From Streptosporangium sandarakinum (GTDB taxonomy: Bacteria; Actinomycetota; Actinomycetes; Streptosporangiales; Streptosporangiaceae), in contig NZ_JACCCO010000001.1 in NCBI RefSeq assembly GCF_013409935.1, positions 2,170,001-2,234,000 on the forward strand: a stretch of 64,000 nucleotides of DNA, read 5' to 3'. The notes under the pieces are model-generated. The model was not told the DNA's origin and did not search any database. It worked only from the letters and a program-made list of their open reading frames with translations. Position 1 is the first letter of the stretch; the number at the start of each line of letters is the position of its first letter. Both the position numbers and the translations under genes were made by a program. Positions 43,210-53,556 of this stretch are shown here, in pieces.

Positions 43210-46200
43210 ATGTTCGTGCCGCGCGCGCTCAGATCGCCGATCGAGGCGCTCTGGGGAATCGTGCCCGATCCGATCCGCGCCGCCCTGCCGGGCTCTCGCG
43301 AGGTGCGGGCCTGTCCCGGCGGGGTCCGCATCGACCTGCGGAGGATCGGCGGTCCGGGCACCGGGCGGATGGCGCGGCGGCTGGAGGAGCGGCTGCTGTC
43401 GATGAAGGGCATCGGCCGGGCGGAGGTCAACGGCGTCCTGGGCTGGGTCTTCGTCGGCTGCGACAGCGCCTCGGCCGACCTGGGCAGGCTGCTGTCCATC
43501 GTCGACCAGTTGGAGGGCGAGGCGGGGGAGGAGGAGTTCGAACCGGGCCCCGTGGAGGAGGCCGGGGACACGACCGACCACAGCCCGCGGTCCCCGTCGT
43601 CCCGGCTGGCGGAGAACCACATGCGGGCCGGTATCCGGCTCGGCGCGAGCCTGCTCGGGGCCGGCCTGGCGGTCGCCGGGCGCGCGCTGCGGACGCCACT
43701 GCTCCCCCCGTCCGTCCCCACCGTCCTCAACCTGGTCGACTCCACCCCGTTCATCCGCGCGGGGCTGGAACGTCGCCTCGGGCGCGCGGTCACCGACACG
43801 CTGTTCACCACCGCCGGGATCGTCGGCCAGACGCTCGCGATGCGCCCGTTCGGGATGGCGGTCCAGTCGGTGACCGCGGCCGCCCGTTACGCGGAGGCGC
43901 GCGGCGCCCTGCGGGCCTGGCGGGAGCACGAGAAGGAGCTGGCCACCAGGGAGGGGGGCTACCGCCACATCCGGGCGGCGCGGACGCCCCGCACGGCCCC
44001 GATGTCCCACAGCCCGGTGGACCGGTTCGAGCGCGTGGCGAGCCCGCTGGCGGTGGGCGTGTCCGGCCTGACGCGCCTGCTCAGCGGCAGCCGCGAGCAG
44101 GGCTTGGCCATGCTGGTCAGCGCGACGCCCAGGGCCGCGAAGCTGGGCCGCGAGGCGTTCGCGGGCGCGGTCGGCCGGGCCGCGGCGCGACGCGGCGCGA
44201 TCGTGCTGAGGGGCAACGCCCTGCGCCGGATGGACGGCGTGGACACGGTCGTCCTCGACGCCGGCCTCCTCGCCACGGGTTCCTGGACGATCGACCGCGT
44301 CGTCCCGCTGACCGACGACGTGATCGGCGGCGCGGCCGGTCACACGGACAGCGGCACGGACGGCGGCGCGGCCGGGGACTCGGCCGGGAACACGGACGGG
44401 GACGAGCTGCGGGCCCGGCTGTACGGGCTGATCGACCTCTCCGACCCCGGCGCGCGGCGCGAGCACGACGGATGGACGGCCGAGCCGCTCACCGACCCCG
44501 CCGGTTTCCTCCCCCCGGGCGGTCCTCCCCCGCCGGACGACCTCGGCGAGTGGGAGAGCCGGGGGCTGCGGGCCGTCGGCGTGCGGCGGGAGGGCGTGCC
44601 GGTCGCGCTGGTGGGCGTGGCGCCGGATGTCGATCCCCTGGCGGACGCCCTCGTCGCCGCGGCCCGGGACGCGGGCACCGTACTGCTCGCCGGCGGCCAC
44701 CCGGAGCTCCCGGCGTTCGCGGAACTCGGTCCGCGGCTGGGCGTCGGCGAGAGCGTGCCGGGCGGCTCCGGGCTCGTCGCGAGGGTCCGCGCGCTCCAGG
44801 CGGACGGGCACGGCGTGGCCGTGGTGTCGAATCGCTCCCTCGCCGCGCTGGCCCAGGCCGACCTGGGCGTCGGCGTGCTGCGGCCGTCCGGTCCGGTGCC
44901 GTGGGACGCGGACGTGATCTGCGAGCCCGGCGAGGCCCACCTGCTGCTGAGCTCCCTGGGCCCGGCGCACCGGACGAGCGAGCGGTGCGTGTGGATCGGC
45001 GTCGCGACGGCGCTGCTCGGGACCGGCCTGACGGTCCTCGTGCCGAGGGCGGCGGTGGTGCGCTGGGCGCAGCTCGTCAGCGACGGCACGGCGCTGCTGG
45101 CCATCGCCGTCGGCGAGTGGTCGGGCCGCGACGTCGGGCGCGTGGCGGCGCCGGTCCGCGCCGACCCGACCCCCTGGCACGCGATGCGGGCCGAGGACGT
45201 CCTGACCCGGCTCGGCTCCTCGCCCCGGGGCATCAGCGAGGCCGAGGCGCTGCGGCGCCGTACCGCCGCCGGGACCGAGCGCCCCGAGACCCCCGCCTCG
45301 CTGCTGCGCGCCTCCGCCGAGGAGCTGGCCAACCCGCTGACGCCGGTCCTGACCGCGGGCGCGGGCCTGTCGGCCCTGGTCGGCTCGGTCTCCGACGCGG
45401 TGCTGATCGCCGCGGTCATGGTCATCGACGCGCTCATCGGAGGTGGCCAGCGGTTCGCCGCCGACCGGTCCCTGCGCCGCCTGACCGAGACGGTCGCGTT
45501 CCGCGTACGGCTGCGCCGCCCCGGCGGCCAGGAGAGCACGACCGTGGAGAAGCTCGTGCCGGGCGACGTCGTCGAGCTGCGGGCGGGCGACGCCGTACCG
45601 GCCGACTGCCGGGTGGTCAGGGCGGTGGGCCTGGAGGTCGACGAGGCGAGCCTGACCGGCGAGTCGCAGCTCGTCACCAAGTCGCCGGCGCCGGTCGGCG
45701 CGTCCGCCCTGGCCGAGCGGACCTCGATGGTCTACGAGGGCACGACGGTGGCGGCCGGGCACGGCCTCGCCGTGGTCGTCGCGGCGGGCCGGACGACCGA
45801 GGCGGCCCGCACCGCGGGGATCACCGCGGAGCGGCCCCCGCCGACCGGGGTGCAGCTGCGGCTACGGCGGCTGAGCCGGGAGATCCTCCCCGCCGCGATC
45901 GGCTCCGGCCTGCTGCTCCTGGTCACCGACCTGGCGCGGGGCAGGCCGATGGCGCAGGCGCTGGCGCCCGCGGTGAGCCTCGCCGTCGCCGCCGTGCCCG
46001 AGGGGCTGCCCTTCGTCGCCTCGGTCGCCGAGCTCGCCGCCGCCCGGCGGCTGTCCAGGCGCAACACCCTGGTGCCGAACCCCTCGACCATCGAGGCCCT
46101 GGGCCGGGTGAACGTGCTCTGCTTCGACAAGACGGGCACGCTGACCGAGGGGCGCATCAGCCTGCGGCGTGTCTCCGACGGGCGGTCCGACCGGCCGGTG

Positions 46201-47736
46201 GAGGCGCTGACCCCGGAGCTGCGGCGGATCGTGGCCGCGGGGATGCGGGCCGGGCCGCGGCACGACGCCGAACGGCCCGTCGCCCATCCCACCGACCGCG
46301 CCGTCCTGGAGGGGGCCCGGCGGCTGGAGGTGACGCCCGGGGACGGCGCCGAGGGGTGGCTCCGGATCGACGAGCTGCCCTTCGAACCCGGCCGCGGCTA
46401 CCACGCCGTGCTCGGCGCGGGCCGGGCCGGGGCGCTGCTGAGCGTCAAGGGCGCCCCGGAGATCGTGATCACCTGCTGTACGGCGGTGCTGCGCGACGGC
46501 CGCGAGACCCCGCTGACCGGTGCGGTGCGCGCGGAGCTGGAGAAGGAGGTGAACCGGCTGGCCCTTCAGGGGTACCGGGTGCTCGCGGTGGCCGAGCGTC
46601 CGGCCTCCGGCCGCCGGGACCTGGACGAGGAGCGCATCCGCGAGCTGCGCTTCCTCGGGTTCCTCTGCCTGGCCGACCCGGTCAGGCCCACGGCGGCCGA
46701 CAGCGTCCGCCGCCTGATGGGAGCGGGCGTCCGGATCGTCATGGTCACCGGTGACCATCCCAGCACCGCCGAGGCGATCGCCGCCGAGCTGGACGCGCTG
46801 AACGGGGGGCGGGTCATGACCGGCCCGGAGATCGACGCCCTGGACGACGAGGAGCTGGCCGAGGCGCTGTCGGACGCGGCGGTCCTCGCCCGGACCACCC
46901 CGGCGCACAAGGCCAGGATCGTCCGCTGCCTGCGCCGGTCCGGCAAGGTCGTGGCGGTCACCGGCGACGGCGCCAACGACGCGCCCGCGATCCGCGTCGC
47001 CGACGTGGGCATCGCCCTGGGCTCCCGCGCCACCCCCGCGGCCCGGGCCGCCGCCGACGTCGTGGTGACCGACGACCGGATCGAGACGATCGTCGACGCG
47101 ATCACCGAGGGCCGGGCCATGTGGAGTTCGGTGCGCGACGCCCTGAGCGTCCTGCTCGGCGGCAACATCGGCGAGATCGTCTTCGCGGTCGGCTCCAGCC
47201 TGCTGTCCGGCCGGAATGTGCTGAACGCCCGCCAGCTGCTGCTGGTCAACCTCCTCACCGACATGCTGCCCGCGCTGGCGGTGGCCGTCCGGCCGCCGGC
47301 GTCGACGAGCCCGGAGAAGCTGCTGGCCGAGGGGCCGGAGGCGTCGCTGGGAGCCTCCCTGACCCGGGACATCTACCTGCGCGCGGTCACCACGGCGAGC
47401 GCGGCCGGGGCCGCGTGGTGGATCGGCCGGATGACCGGCACGACGGGCCGGGCGAACACGATGGGGCTGGTGGCGCTGGTGTCGGCGCAGCTCTTCCAGA
47501 CCCTGGTGCTCGGCCGCCGGGACCGGATGGTCCTGCTGGCCTCGGCCGTCTCGCTGGCCGTACTGGGCCTTACGGTGTCGGTGCCCGGGGTGTGCCGGTT
47601 CTTCGGCTGCCGCCCGCTCGGGCCGGTGGGGTGGACCGTCGCCCTGGGCAGCGCCGCCGCCGCGACGGTCGTGGAGGCGGCGCTGCAGGTGCCGGCCCGC
47701 AAGGTGTCACCGCCTGTTCATCCCCCGGTAACCTGA
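43210..47736 (+). CDS. Large cation-translocating P-type ATPase (CtpH/CtpI-like)
   Basis: The 1508-residue protein is far longer than ordinary P-type ATPases (700-1000) and fits the mycobacterial CtpH/CtpI class. The carboxyl 850 residues are a complete pump: Cation_ATPase_N segment near 655-690, actuator TGES near 816, PEGLP in the ion-binding helix, DKTGT with the phosphorylated Asp973, MVTGDHPSTAE, and GDGANDAPA near 1252, then four or more helices. The amino 640 residues look like a second, decayed ATPase: VVLDAGLLATG aligns with the DKTGT segment (Asp350 kept, KTG lost), and VVSNRSLAALAQADLGVGVL aligns with the hinge motif. PEGL is typical of Ca/Mg-type pumps. The ion is not certain. Confidence 0.95.
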   Translation: MFVPRALRSPIEALWGIVPDPIRAALPGSREVRACPGGVRIDLRRIGGPGTGRMARRLEERLLSMKGIGRAEVNGVLGWVFVGCDSASADLGRLLSIVDQLEGEAGEEEFEPGPVEEAGDTTDHSPRSPSSRLAENHMRAGIRLGASLLGAGLAVAGRALRTPLLPPSVPTVLNLVDSTPFIRAGLERRLGRAVTDTLFTTAGIVGQTLAMRPFGMAVQSVTAAARYAEARGALRAWREHEKELATREGGYRHIRAARTPRTAPMSHSPVDRFERVASPLAVGVSGLTRLLSGSREQGLAMLVSATPRAAKLGREAFAGAVGRAAARRGAIVLRGNALRRMDGVDTVVLDAGLLATGSWTIDRVVPLTDDVIGGAAGHTDSGTDGGAAGDSAGNTDGDELRARLYGLIDLSDPGARREHDGWTAEPLTDPAGFLPPGGPPPPDDLGEWESRGLRAVGVRREGVPVALVGVAPDVDPLADALVAAARDAGTVLLAGGHPELPAFAELGPRLGVGESVPGGSGLVARVRALQADGHGVAVVSNRSLAALAQADLGVGVLRPSGPVPWDADVICEPGEAHLLLSSLGPAHRTSERCVWIGVATALLGTGLTVLVPRAAVVRWAQLVSDGTALLAIAVGEWSGRDVGRVAAPVRADPTPWHAMRAEDVLTRLGSSPRGISEAEALRRRTAAGTERPETPASLLRASAEELANPLTPVLTAGAGLSALVGSVSDAVLIAAVMVIDALIGGGQRFAADRSLRRLTETVAFRVRLRRPGGQESTTVEKLVPGDVVELRAGDAVPADCRVVRAVGLEVDEASLTGESQLVTKSPAPVGASALAERTSMVYEGTTVAAGHGLAVVVAAGRTTEAARTAGITAERPPPTGVQLRLRRLSREILPAAIGSGLLLLVTDLARGRPMAQALAPAVSLAVAAVPEGLPFVASVAELAAARRLSRRNTLVPNPSTIEALGRVNVLCFDKTGTLTEGRISLRRVSDGRSDRPVEALTPELRRIVAAGMRAGPRHDAERPVAHPTDRAVLEGARRLEVTPGDGAEGWLRIDELPFEPGRGYHAVLGAGRAGALLSVKGAPEIVITCCTAVLRDGRETPLTGAVRAELEKEVNRLALQGYRVLAVAERPASGRRDLDEERIRELRFLGFLCLADPVRPTAADSVRRLMGAGVRIVMVTGDHPSTAEAIAAELDALNGGRVMTGPEIDALDDEELAEALSDAAVLARTTPAHKARIVRCLRRSGKVVAVTGDGANDAPAIRVADVGIALGSRATPAARAAADVVVTDDRIETIVDAITEGRAMWSSVRDALSVLLGGNIGEIVFAVGSSLLSGRNVLNARQLLLVNLLTDMLPALAVAVRPPASTSPEKLLAEGPEASLGASLTRDIYLRAVTTASAAGAAWWIGRMTGTTGRANTMGLVALVSAQLFQTLVLGRRDRMVLLASAVSLAVLGLTVSVPGVCRFFGCRPLGPVGWTVALGSAAAATVVEAALQVPARKVSPPVHPPVT

Positions 47737-47805
47737 TCTGGGCGTTTAGTCCATATTTGTCATGAATTATCGCTTATAAGAAGTTTTCTCCCCTGTGAGG
47801 TCGCC

Positions 47806-47931
47806 ATGCCCGCCATCCTGACGTCGCTGCTGGCCAAACTGGCCGTCATCGCGCTCGAAGCCATCGCCGCCTACGCCATCCGGGCGATCGTCGCCTCCGT
47901 CCTGGAGCGCCGGGGCCTCCAGCCGGCCTAG
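47806..47931 (+). CDS. 41-residue amphipathic membrane microprotein
   Basis: An ATG with GAGG 6 bases upstream begins MPAILTSLLAKLAVIALEAI and ends ERRGLQPA, stop TAG. The single hydrophobic helix (residues 4-31) contains a Glu and a Lys, and a basic tail follows. It lies 69 bases after the P-type ATPase stop, across an AT-rich stretch with TATAAG and CATATTT, which may be a promoter of its own. Small helices regulate several ion pumps (KdpF, sarcolipin), so a regulator of this ATPase is a reasonable hypothesis, not shown. Confidence 0.6.
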   Translation: MPAILTSLLAKLAVIALEAIAAYAIRAIVASVLERRGLQPA

Positions 47932-47956
47932 ACACGGCCTGGACACGGCCTTCCCG

Positions 47957-49324
<1,368 letters not shown>

Positions 49325-49402
49325 GCGTCCCACGCTATCCGTGCCCACCGACGGACGCGCCGCACCGCCTCATCTCCGGGCCGGAAACATCCCATCCGCC
49401 GG

Positions 49403-51103
49403 TCAAAGGCCCAGCTCCGCCAGGCCCGGCAGATTCGCCCGGGCCGCGGCGCGCGCCTCGTACGGCGAGCCCGCGGTCACGGCGGCGGCCGCGGCGAGCA
49501 CGCACTCCTCCCGGGAGTGCCGCGCCAGGGCCGCCCGTACGGCGGGCAGCGCGGGCGCGGCCATCGACAGCGAGGTGACGCCGATCCCGACGAGCACGCA
49601 GGCCAGCGCCGGGTCACCCGCCGCCTCCCCGCACACCCCGCACGGCCTGCCGCGCTCGGCCGCGCCGGCCACGGCCAGGCCGACCAGGTCGAGCAGGACG
49701 GGCTGCCAGGGGTCCTGCAGCCCGGTCAGCGCCCCCACCTGGCGGTCGGCGGCCAGGGTGTACTGGGCCAGGTCGTTGGTGCCGACGGAGAAGAAGTCCG
49801 CCTCAGCGGCCAGGTCGGCGGCGCGCACCGCGGCCGACGGGACCTCGATCATCACGCCCGCGGACGGCAGCCCGGCCTCCCGGCAGGCGGCGGCGAACCA
49901 GGCGGCCTCCTCCGCGGTGGCGACCATCGGGGCCATCACCTGGAGATCGGCCCGCGAGCGCGCCGCGGCCCGGGCCAGGGCGCGCAGCTGCGTCTCCAGG
50001 ATCCCCGGGTGGGCCCGCAGCAGCCGCAGGCCCCGCTCGCCCAGCGCGGGGTTGGGCTCCGGGCGCGGCGGCGGCAGGAACGCCAGCGGCTTGTCCGCCC
50101 CCGCGTCGAGCGCCCGCACGATCACCCGGCCGCCCGGGAAGGCGTCCAGCACCGCGAGGTAGGCCTCCTCCTGCTCCCGCTCGCCGGGCGCCGCCGACCG
50201 GCCCAGGAAGAGGAACTCGGTCCGGAAGAGCCCGACGCCCTCGGCGCCGTGCGCGAGGGCCGCCTCGACGTCGTCCGGGCCGCCGATGTTGGCCAGCAGC
50301 GGCACCGGGTGGCCGTCGGCGGTGGCGCCGGGGCCGGTGACCGCGGCCAGGGCGGCCTCCCTGCCGGCCGCGATCCCGAGGGCGGCGGCCACGTCGGCGT
50401 CCGGCGGGGCGGGCCGTACGGTCCCGGCGGCGCCGTCCACCAGCAGCGGCGTGCCCGCCGCGATGGAGGCCGCCCCCGGGCAGGCCACCACGGCCGGCAC
50501 GCCCAGCGCGCGGGCGAGGATCGCGGTGTGGCTGGTCGGCCCGCCCTCCTCGGTGACGAAGGCGGCGACCACGTCCGGCGACAGGGCGGCGGTGTCGGCG
50601 GGCGCCAGGTCGCGGGCGACGAGGACGTACGGTCCCGGCGGGCCGTCGAGGGCGTCCCGGGAGGCCGGCGGTCCGGGCGGCGGCCGGCCGTCGAGCACCG
50701 CGATGGCCCGGTCCCGGACGTCGTCCAGGTCGGCGACGCGCGCGCCCAGGTATCCCCCGGCGCCGGCCAGCATCGCGCGGTAGGCGCCGAACGCCTCGTA
50801 GACGGCGCGGGCGGCGGACGCGCCGGCGTCGATCAGCCCGGCCACCCCGGTGGCCAGGCCGGGGTCGCGCGCCATCAGCGCCTGGGCGTTCAGGATCTCC
50901 CGGGCCTCGCCGCCCACCCTGGCCCCGCGCGCCTCCAGGTCGGCGGCGACGTCGGCGAGGGCCCGCTCGGCCCGCGCCCGCTCCGCCTCGGCGTCACCGC
51001 CGTGCCCGGCCCCCGGCTCGGGGACGGGGGGCTCCCAGTTGAGCACGAAGGCCGGGCCGAAGCCGACGCCGGGGCTGACGCCCGTCCCCGTCAGCTCGTT
51101 CAC
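49403..51103 (-). CDS. ptsI: PTS enzyme I (phosphoenolpyruvate-protein phosphotransferase)
   Basis: The GTG at 51103 overlaps the ptsH stop (GTGA). The 566-residue protein has the amino HPr-binding domain, the phospho-His loop GGPTSHTAILARALGVPAV, and the PEP-binding barrel with GVGLFRTEFLFLGR and MVATAEEAAWF, ending in GVCGEAAGDP with the conserved Cys. It transfers phosphate from PEP to HPr in the cytosol, starting sugar phosphotransfer. It is slightly shorter than enzyme I of E. coli (575). It belongs to the cluster with HPr, EIIA and EIIB. Confidence 0.96.
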   Translation of the reverse strand: MNELTGTGVSPGVGFGPAFVLNWEPPVPEPGAGHGGDAEAERARAERALADVAADLEARGARVGGEAREILNAQALMARDPGLATGVAGLIDAGASAARAVYEAFGAYRAMLAGAGGYLGARVADLDDVRDRAIAVLDGRPPPGPPASRDALDGPPGPYVLVARDLAPADTAALSPDVVAAFVTEEGGPTSHTAILARALGVPAVVACPGAASIAAGTPLLVDGAAGTVRPAPPDADVAAALGIAAGREAALAAVTGPGATADGHPVPLLANIGGPDDVEAALAHGAEGVGLFRTEFLFLGRSAAPGEREQEEAYLAVLDAFPGGRVIVRALDAGADKPLAFLPPPRPEPNPALGERGLRLLRAHPGILETQLRALARAAARSRADLQVMAPMVATAEEAAWFAAACREAGLPSAGVMIEVPSAAVRAADLAAEADFFSVGTNDLAQYTLAADRQVGALTGLQDPWQPVLLDLVGLAVAGAAERGRPCGVCGEAAGDPALACVLVGIGVTSLSMAAPALPAVRAALARHSREECVLAAAAAVTAGSPYEARAAARANLPGLAELGL

Positions 51104-51357
51104 GGAGCCGATGCGATCTCGGCCAGCCGGTCCAAAATCTCGTCGGCGCCGTCACCCTCGGCGGCGATCACCACGATGTCGCCCTTGCGCACGTCGAGCG
51201 ACAGGACCGACAGGATGCTCTTGGCGTTCACCGGCTTGCCGCTCCCCTTGGCGATGGTGATGTCCAGGGGCGCCTTGGCGGCGGTCTGCACGAACGTCGC
51301 CGCCGGACGGGCGTGCAGGCCGACCTCGGCCTCGACGGTGACTTGACGCTGGGTCAC
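51100..51357 (-). CDS. ptsH: HPr phosphocarrier protein
   Basis: The GTG at 51357 has GCAGGAGGAG just upstream. The 85-residue protein has the phosphorylated His15 in GLHARPAATF and the regulatory serine in NAKSILSVLSL (Ser47). It carries phosphate from enzyme I to EIIA. The Ser motif is kept although actinobacteria usually lack the HPr-kinase control of firmicutes. It is coupled to ptsI by a 4-base overlap. Confidence 0.97.
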   Translation of the reverse strand: MTQRQVTVEAEVGLHARPAATFVQTAAKAPLDITIAKGSGKPVNAKSILSVLSLDVRKGDIVVIAAEGDGADEILDRLAEIASAP

Positions 51358-51546
51358 GAACTCCTCCTGCGAGTGTCTGCCGGGCGGTCCGGACCACCCG
51401 GTGTCCTGTCGCCCGGTGGAACCCGGGCGGCCTCCACGGTACGGCGGCCGGTGATCGGCCGCCGCGGATCCCGTGCCCCTGCGGGGCCCGGCCATGCGGC
51501 GCACACCGTACCGGGGCCCGGTCACGCCCGGACACGTCATACCCCC

Positions 51547-52002
51547 TCAAGGAGCCCACGCCCACCGGAAGAGCCCGTCCCCGGCGCGCACGGGGCCCCG
51601 GGCGAGGGTGGTGACGGCCTCGGCGGGGGCGTCGAGCGCCACCACCGCGCAGACCGGTGAGCGCCCGCCCGCCGCCACCCGCGCCGGGTCCCAGGCCACC
51701 ACGGGCTGCCCCGCGCCGACCCGGTCCCCCTCCGCGGCCAGCGTCTCGAAGCCCTCCCCCCTGAGCTGCACGGTGTCGATGCCCAGGTGCACGAGGACCC
51801 CGCGGCCGTCGTCGCCGACGACGACGAAGGCGTGCGGGTGCAGCTTGACGATGGTGCCGGTGATCGGCGAGACCGCCCGGCCGGCCGTCCGCTCGGGCTC
51901 GACGGCCATCCCGGGGCCGACCAGGCCCTTGGAGAACACCGGGTCGGGCACCGCGTCCAGGTCCACGGCCGTCCCCGTGACGGGGGCCATAACCGTCATC
52001 AT
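51547..52002 (-). CDS. crr: PTS EIIA component, glucose family (Crr-like)
   Basis: The ATG at 52002 follows GAGGGGGAT, giving 151 residues. A second ATG follows at once. The EIIA-Glc fold shows MAPVTGTAVDL, GRAVSPITGTIVKL and the two active-site histidines H57 (LHPHAFVV) and H72 (VLVHLGIDTVQL). It receives phosphate from HPr and passes it to EIIB. In streptomycetes one such EIIA serves N-acetylglucosamine uptake. It is in the same orientation as EIIB, 55 bases downstream. Confidence 0.95.
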   Translation of the reverse strand: MMTVMAPVTGTAVDLDAVPDPVFSKGLVGPGMAVEPERTAGRAVSPITGTIVKLHPHAFVVVGDDGRGVLVHLGIDTVQLRGEGFETLAAEGDRVGAGQPVVAWDPARVAAGGRSPVCAVVALDAPAEAVTTLARGPVRAGDGLFRWAWAP

Positions 52003-52057
52003 CGCAAATCCCCCTCGGTCTTCCCCCCGTGCGCCGGGGCGGGGACGGACCGGCGCG

Positions 52058-52294
52058 TCAGCCGATGATGTCCTCGATGTCACCGGCGATCGTGTCGGCC
52101 TCTGGCCCCACGACCACCTGGACGACGTTGCCTGTGGCCATCACCCCGTGCGCGCCGGCCGCCCGCAGGGCCGCCTGGTCGACCTTGGAGACGTCGCGCA
52201 CCTCGGTGCGGAGCCGGGTGATGCACGGTTCGATCTCGATGATGTTGCTCGCGCCCCCGAGGCCCGCGATGATCGCGTCGGCGTCAGCCGCCAT
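52058..52294 (-). CDS. PTS EIIB component, glucose/N-acetylglucosamine family
   Basis: The 78-residue domain protein starts with an ATG after GGGAGGGCGAC. The phosphorylated Cys24 lies in the motif EPCITRLRTEV, typical for EIIB of glucose and N-acetylglucosamine systems. It is encoded as a separate protein, while EIIC is on the other strand 2 kb away. It takes phosphate from EIIA and gives it to sugar crossing EIIC. Confidence 0.96.
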   Translation of the reverse strand: MAADADAIIAGLGGASNIIEIEPCITRLRTEVRDVSKVDQAALRAAGAHGVMATGNVVQVVVGPEADTIAGDIEDIIG

Positions 52295-52345
52295 GTCGCC
52301 CTCCCTTGCCTGCGCTCTGTGACCAGGCTAAACGACACTCGGTGA

Positions 52346-53389
52346 TCAGTCGGTCTGCGTGACCTTGTTCAGGCCGCGCGGGGCGTCGGGGTCGATCCCG
52401 AGCCGGCGGGCCAGGGCCTCGGTCAGCAGCTGCCCCGGGACGATCAGCCCGAGCGGGGCGACCCATTCGGGCAGGTCCGGGCCGTTCAGCGCGGCGCTGG
52501 AGGCGGCGGCGAGCTCGGTGCCGCCGCCGACGGTGAACGCCTGGGCGCCGGCCTCGGTGACCCGCCGGGCCAGGGCCACCGTACCGGCCAGGGTGGGGCC
52601 CTGGCCCGCGGCGACGAGGACGGCGGGGGTGTCGGCGTCCACCACCGCGATCGGGCCGTGCAGCAGGTCGGCGTACGACAGGCCCATGGCGTGCAGGTAG
52701 CACGCCTCCTTGAGCTTGAGGGCCAGTTCGAGGGCGGTGGAGAAGGCCAGGCCCCGGCCGGAGATCACCGCGCCCGGCTTGTCGGCCAGGCCCTCGACGA
52801 TCGCCTCCAGGTCTCCCGGCTCGGCGATGAGCTTCTCCACGGCGTCCGGCACGCGCCGCAGGTCGCCCGGGTCGACGTCGGCGCCCAGGCCGAGGCCCAG
52901 GACGGCCAGGGCGGCGAGCTGGGTGGTGTAGGTCTTGGTGGCCGGGACGGCCTTCTCCTCGCCCGCGAGCGTGCACAGGGCGAGGTCGGCGGCCTGGGCG
53001 AGCGGGCTGTCCTCGCCGCCGTTGGTGACGGCCACGGTCACCGCGCCGCAGTCCTTGGCCCAGGCGAGGGTCTCGACGATCTCCTCGGTCCGGCCCGACT
53101 GGGAGAGCGCCACGGCCAGGACGCCGTCGAGGTCCAGCCTGCGGCGGTATGTGGTGGCGATCGACGGCGCGGCGAGGGTGGACAGGCGGCCTGTGTGCGC
53201 CTCGGCGAGGTAACGGCCGTAGACTGCGGCGTTGTCGGAGGTGCCGCGGGCGATGAACAGCAGCTGGCGGGTCTGCCGGGCGAGCCGTTCCACCTCCCCG
53301 ACCCGGGGGAGGAGCGCGTCCAGGGTGGCGCGCAGCGCGGCGGGCTGCTCGGCGATCTCGCTGCGCATCTTGGTCGTCATCTCGTTCAT
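52346..53389 (-). CDS. SIS-domain sugar-phosphate isomerase/deaminase (NagB-II/AgaS-like)
   Basis: The 347-residue protein has two SIS domains: the first with ARGTSDNAAVYGRYLAE and ALSQSGRTEEIVETL, the second with ISGRGLAFSTALELALKLKE and LLHGPIAVVD. This is the pattern of GlmS-isomerase-domain-like proteins that act on glucosamine 6-phosphate (type II NagB deaminases). In a PTS cluster it would convert imported amino-sugar phosphate to fructose 6-phosphate and ammonia. A second ATG nine bases in is also possible as start. It is the first gene of the minus-strand unit, divergent from the GntR gene. Confidence 0.9.
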   Translation of the reverse strand: MNEMTTKMRSEIAEQPAALRATLDALLPRVGEVERLARQTRQLLFIARGTSDNAAVYGRYLAEAHTGRLSTLAAPSIATTYRRRLDLDGVLAVALSQSGRTEEIVETLAWAKDCGAVTVAVTNGGEDSPLAQAADLALCTLAGEEKAVPATKTYTTQLAALAVLGLGLGADVDPGDLRRVPDAVEKLIAEPGDLEAIVEGLADKPGAVISGRGLAFSTALELALKLKEACYLHAMGLSYADLLHGPIAVVDADTPAVLVAAGQGPTLAGTVALARRVTEAGAQAFTVGGGTELAAASSAALNGPDLPEWVAPLGLIVPGQLLTEALARRLGIDPDAPRGLNKVTQTD

Positions 53390-53445
53390 CCTTCGGCTCG
53401 GACGGACGAGATCGGGCCGTTATCGATCCGTCTCCGGTCCGTACG

Positions 53446-53488
53446 TTGACACCCTTTTCCGGCACGTGGTCTAGTCCGGACTAGACCA
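53446..53488 (+). promoter_or_regulatory. dasR-type promoter overlapped by a perfect 22-bp palindrome
   Basis: Plus-strand -35 TTGACA (53446-53451) and -10 TCTAGT (53470-53475) are 18 bases apart. A perfect palindrome spans 53467-53488: left arm TGGTCTAGTCC, right arm GGACTAGACCA. It covers the -10 box, so a bound regulator would block transcription of the GntR gene, and it also lies upstream of the SIS gene. The TGGTCTA and TAGACCA half-sites match the DasR responsive element of streptomycetes, but here separated by four extra bases in the middle. Confidence 0.85.
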
Positions 53489-53556
53489 GTACGAACCATA
53501 GCTCATCACCACATCCCAGATCGAGTGGCTGGATACCTGTCAGAGAGGGGGACGCC

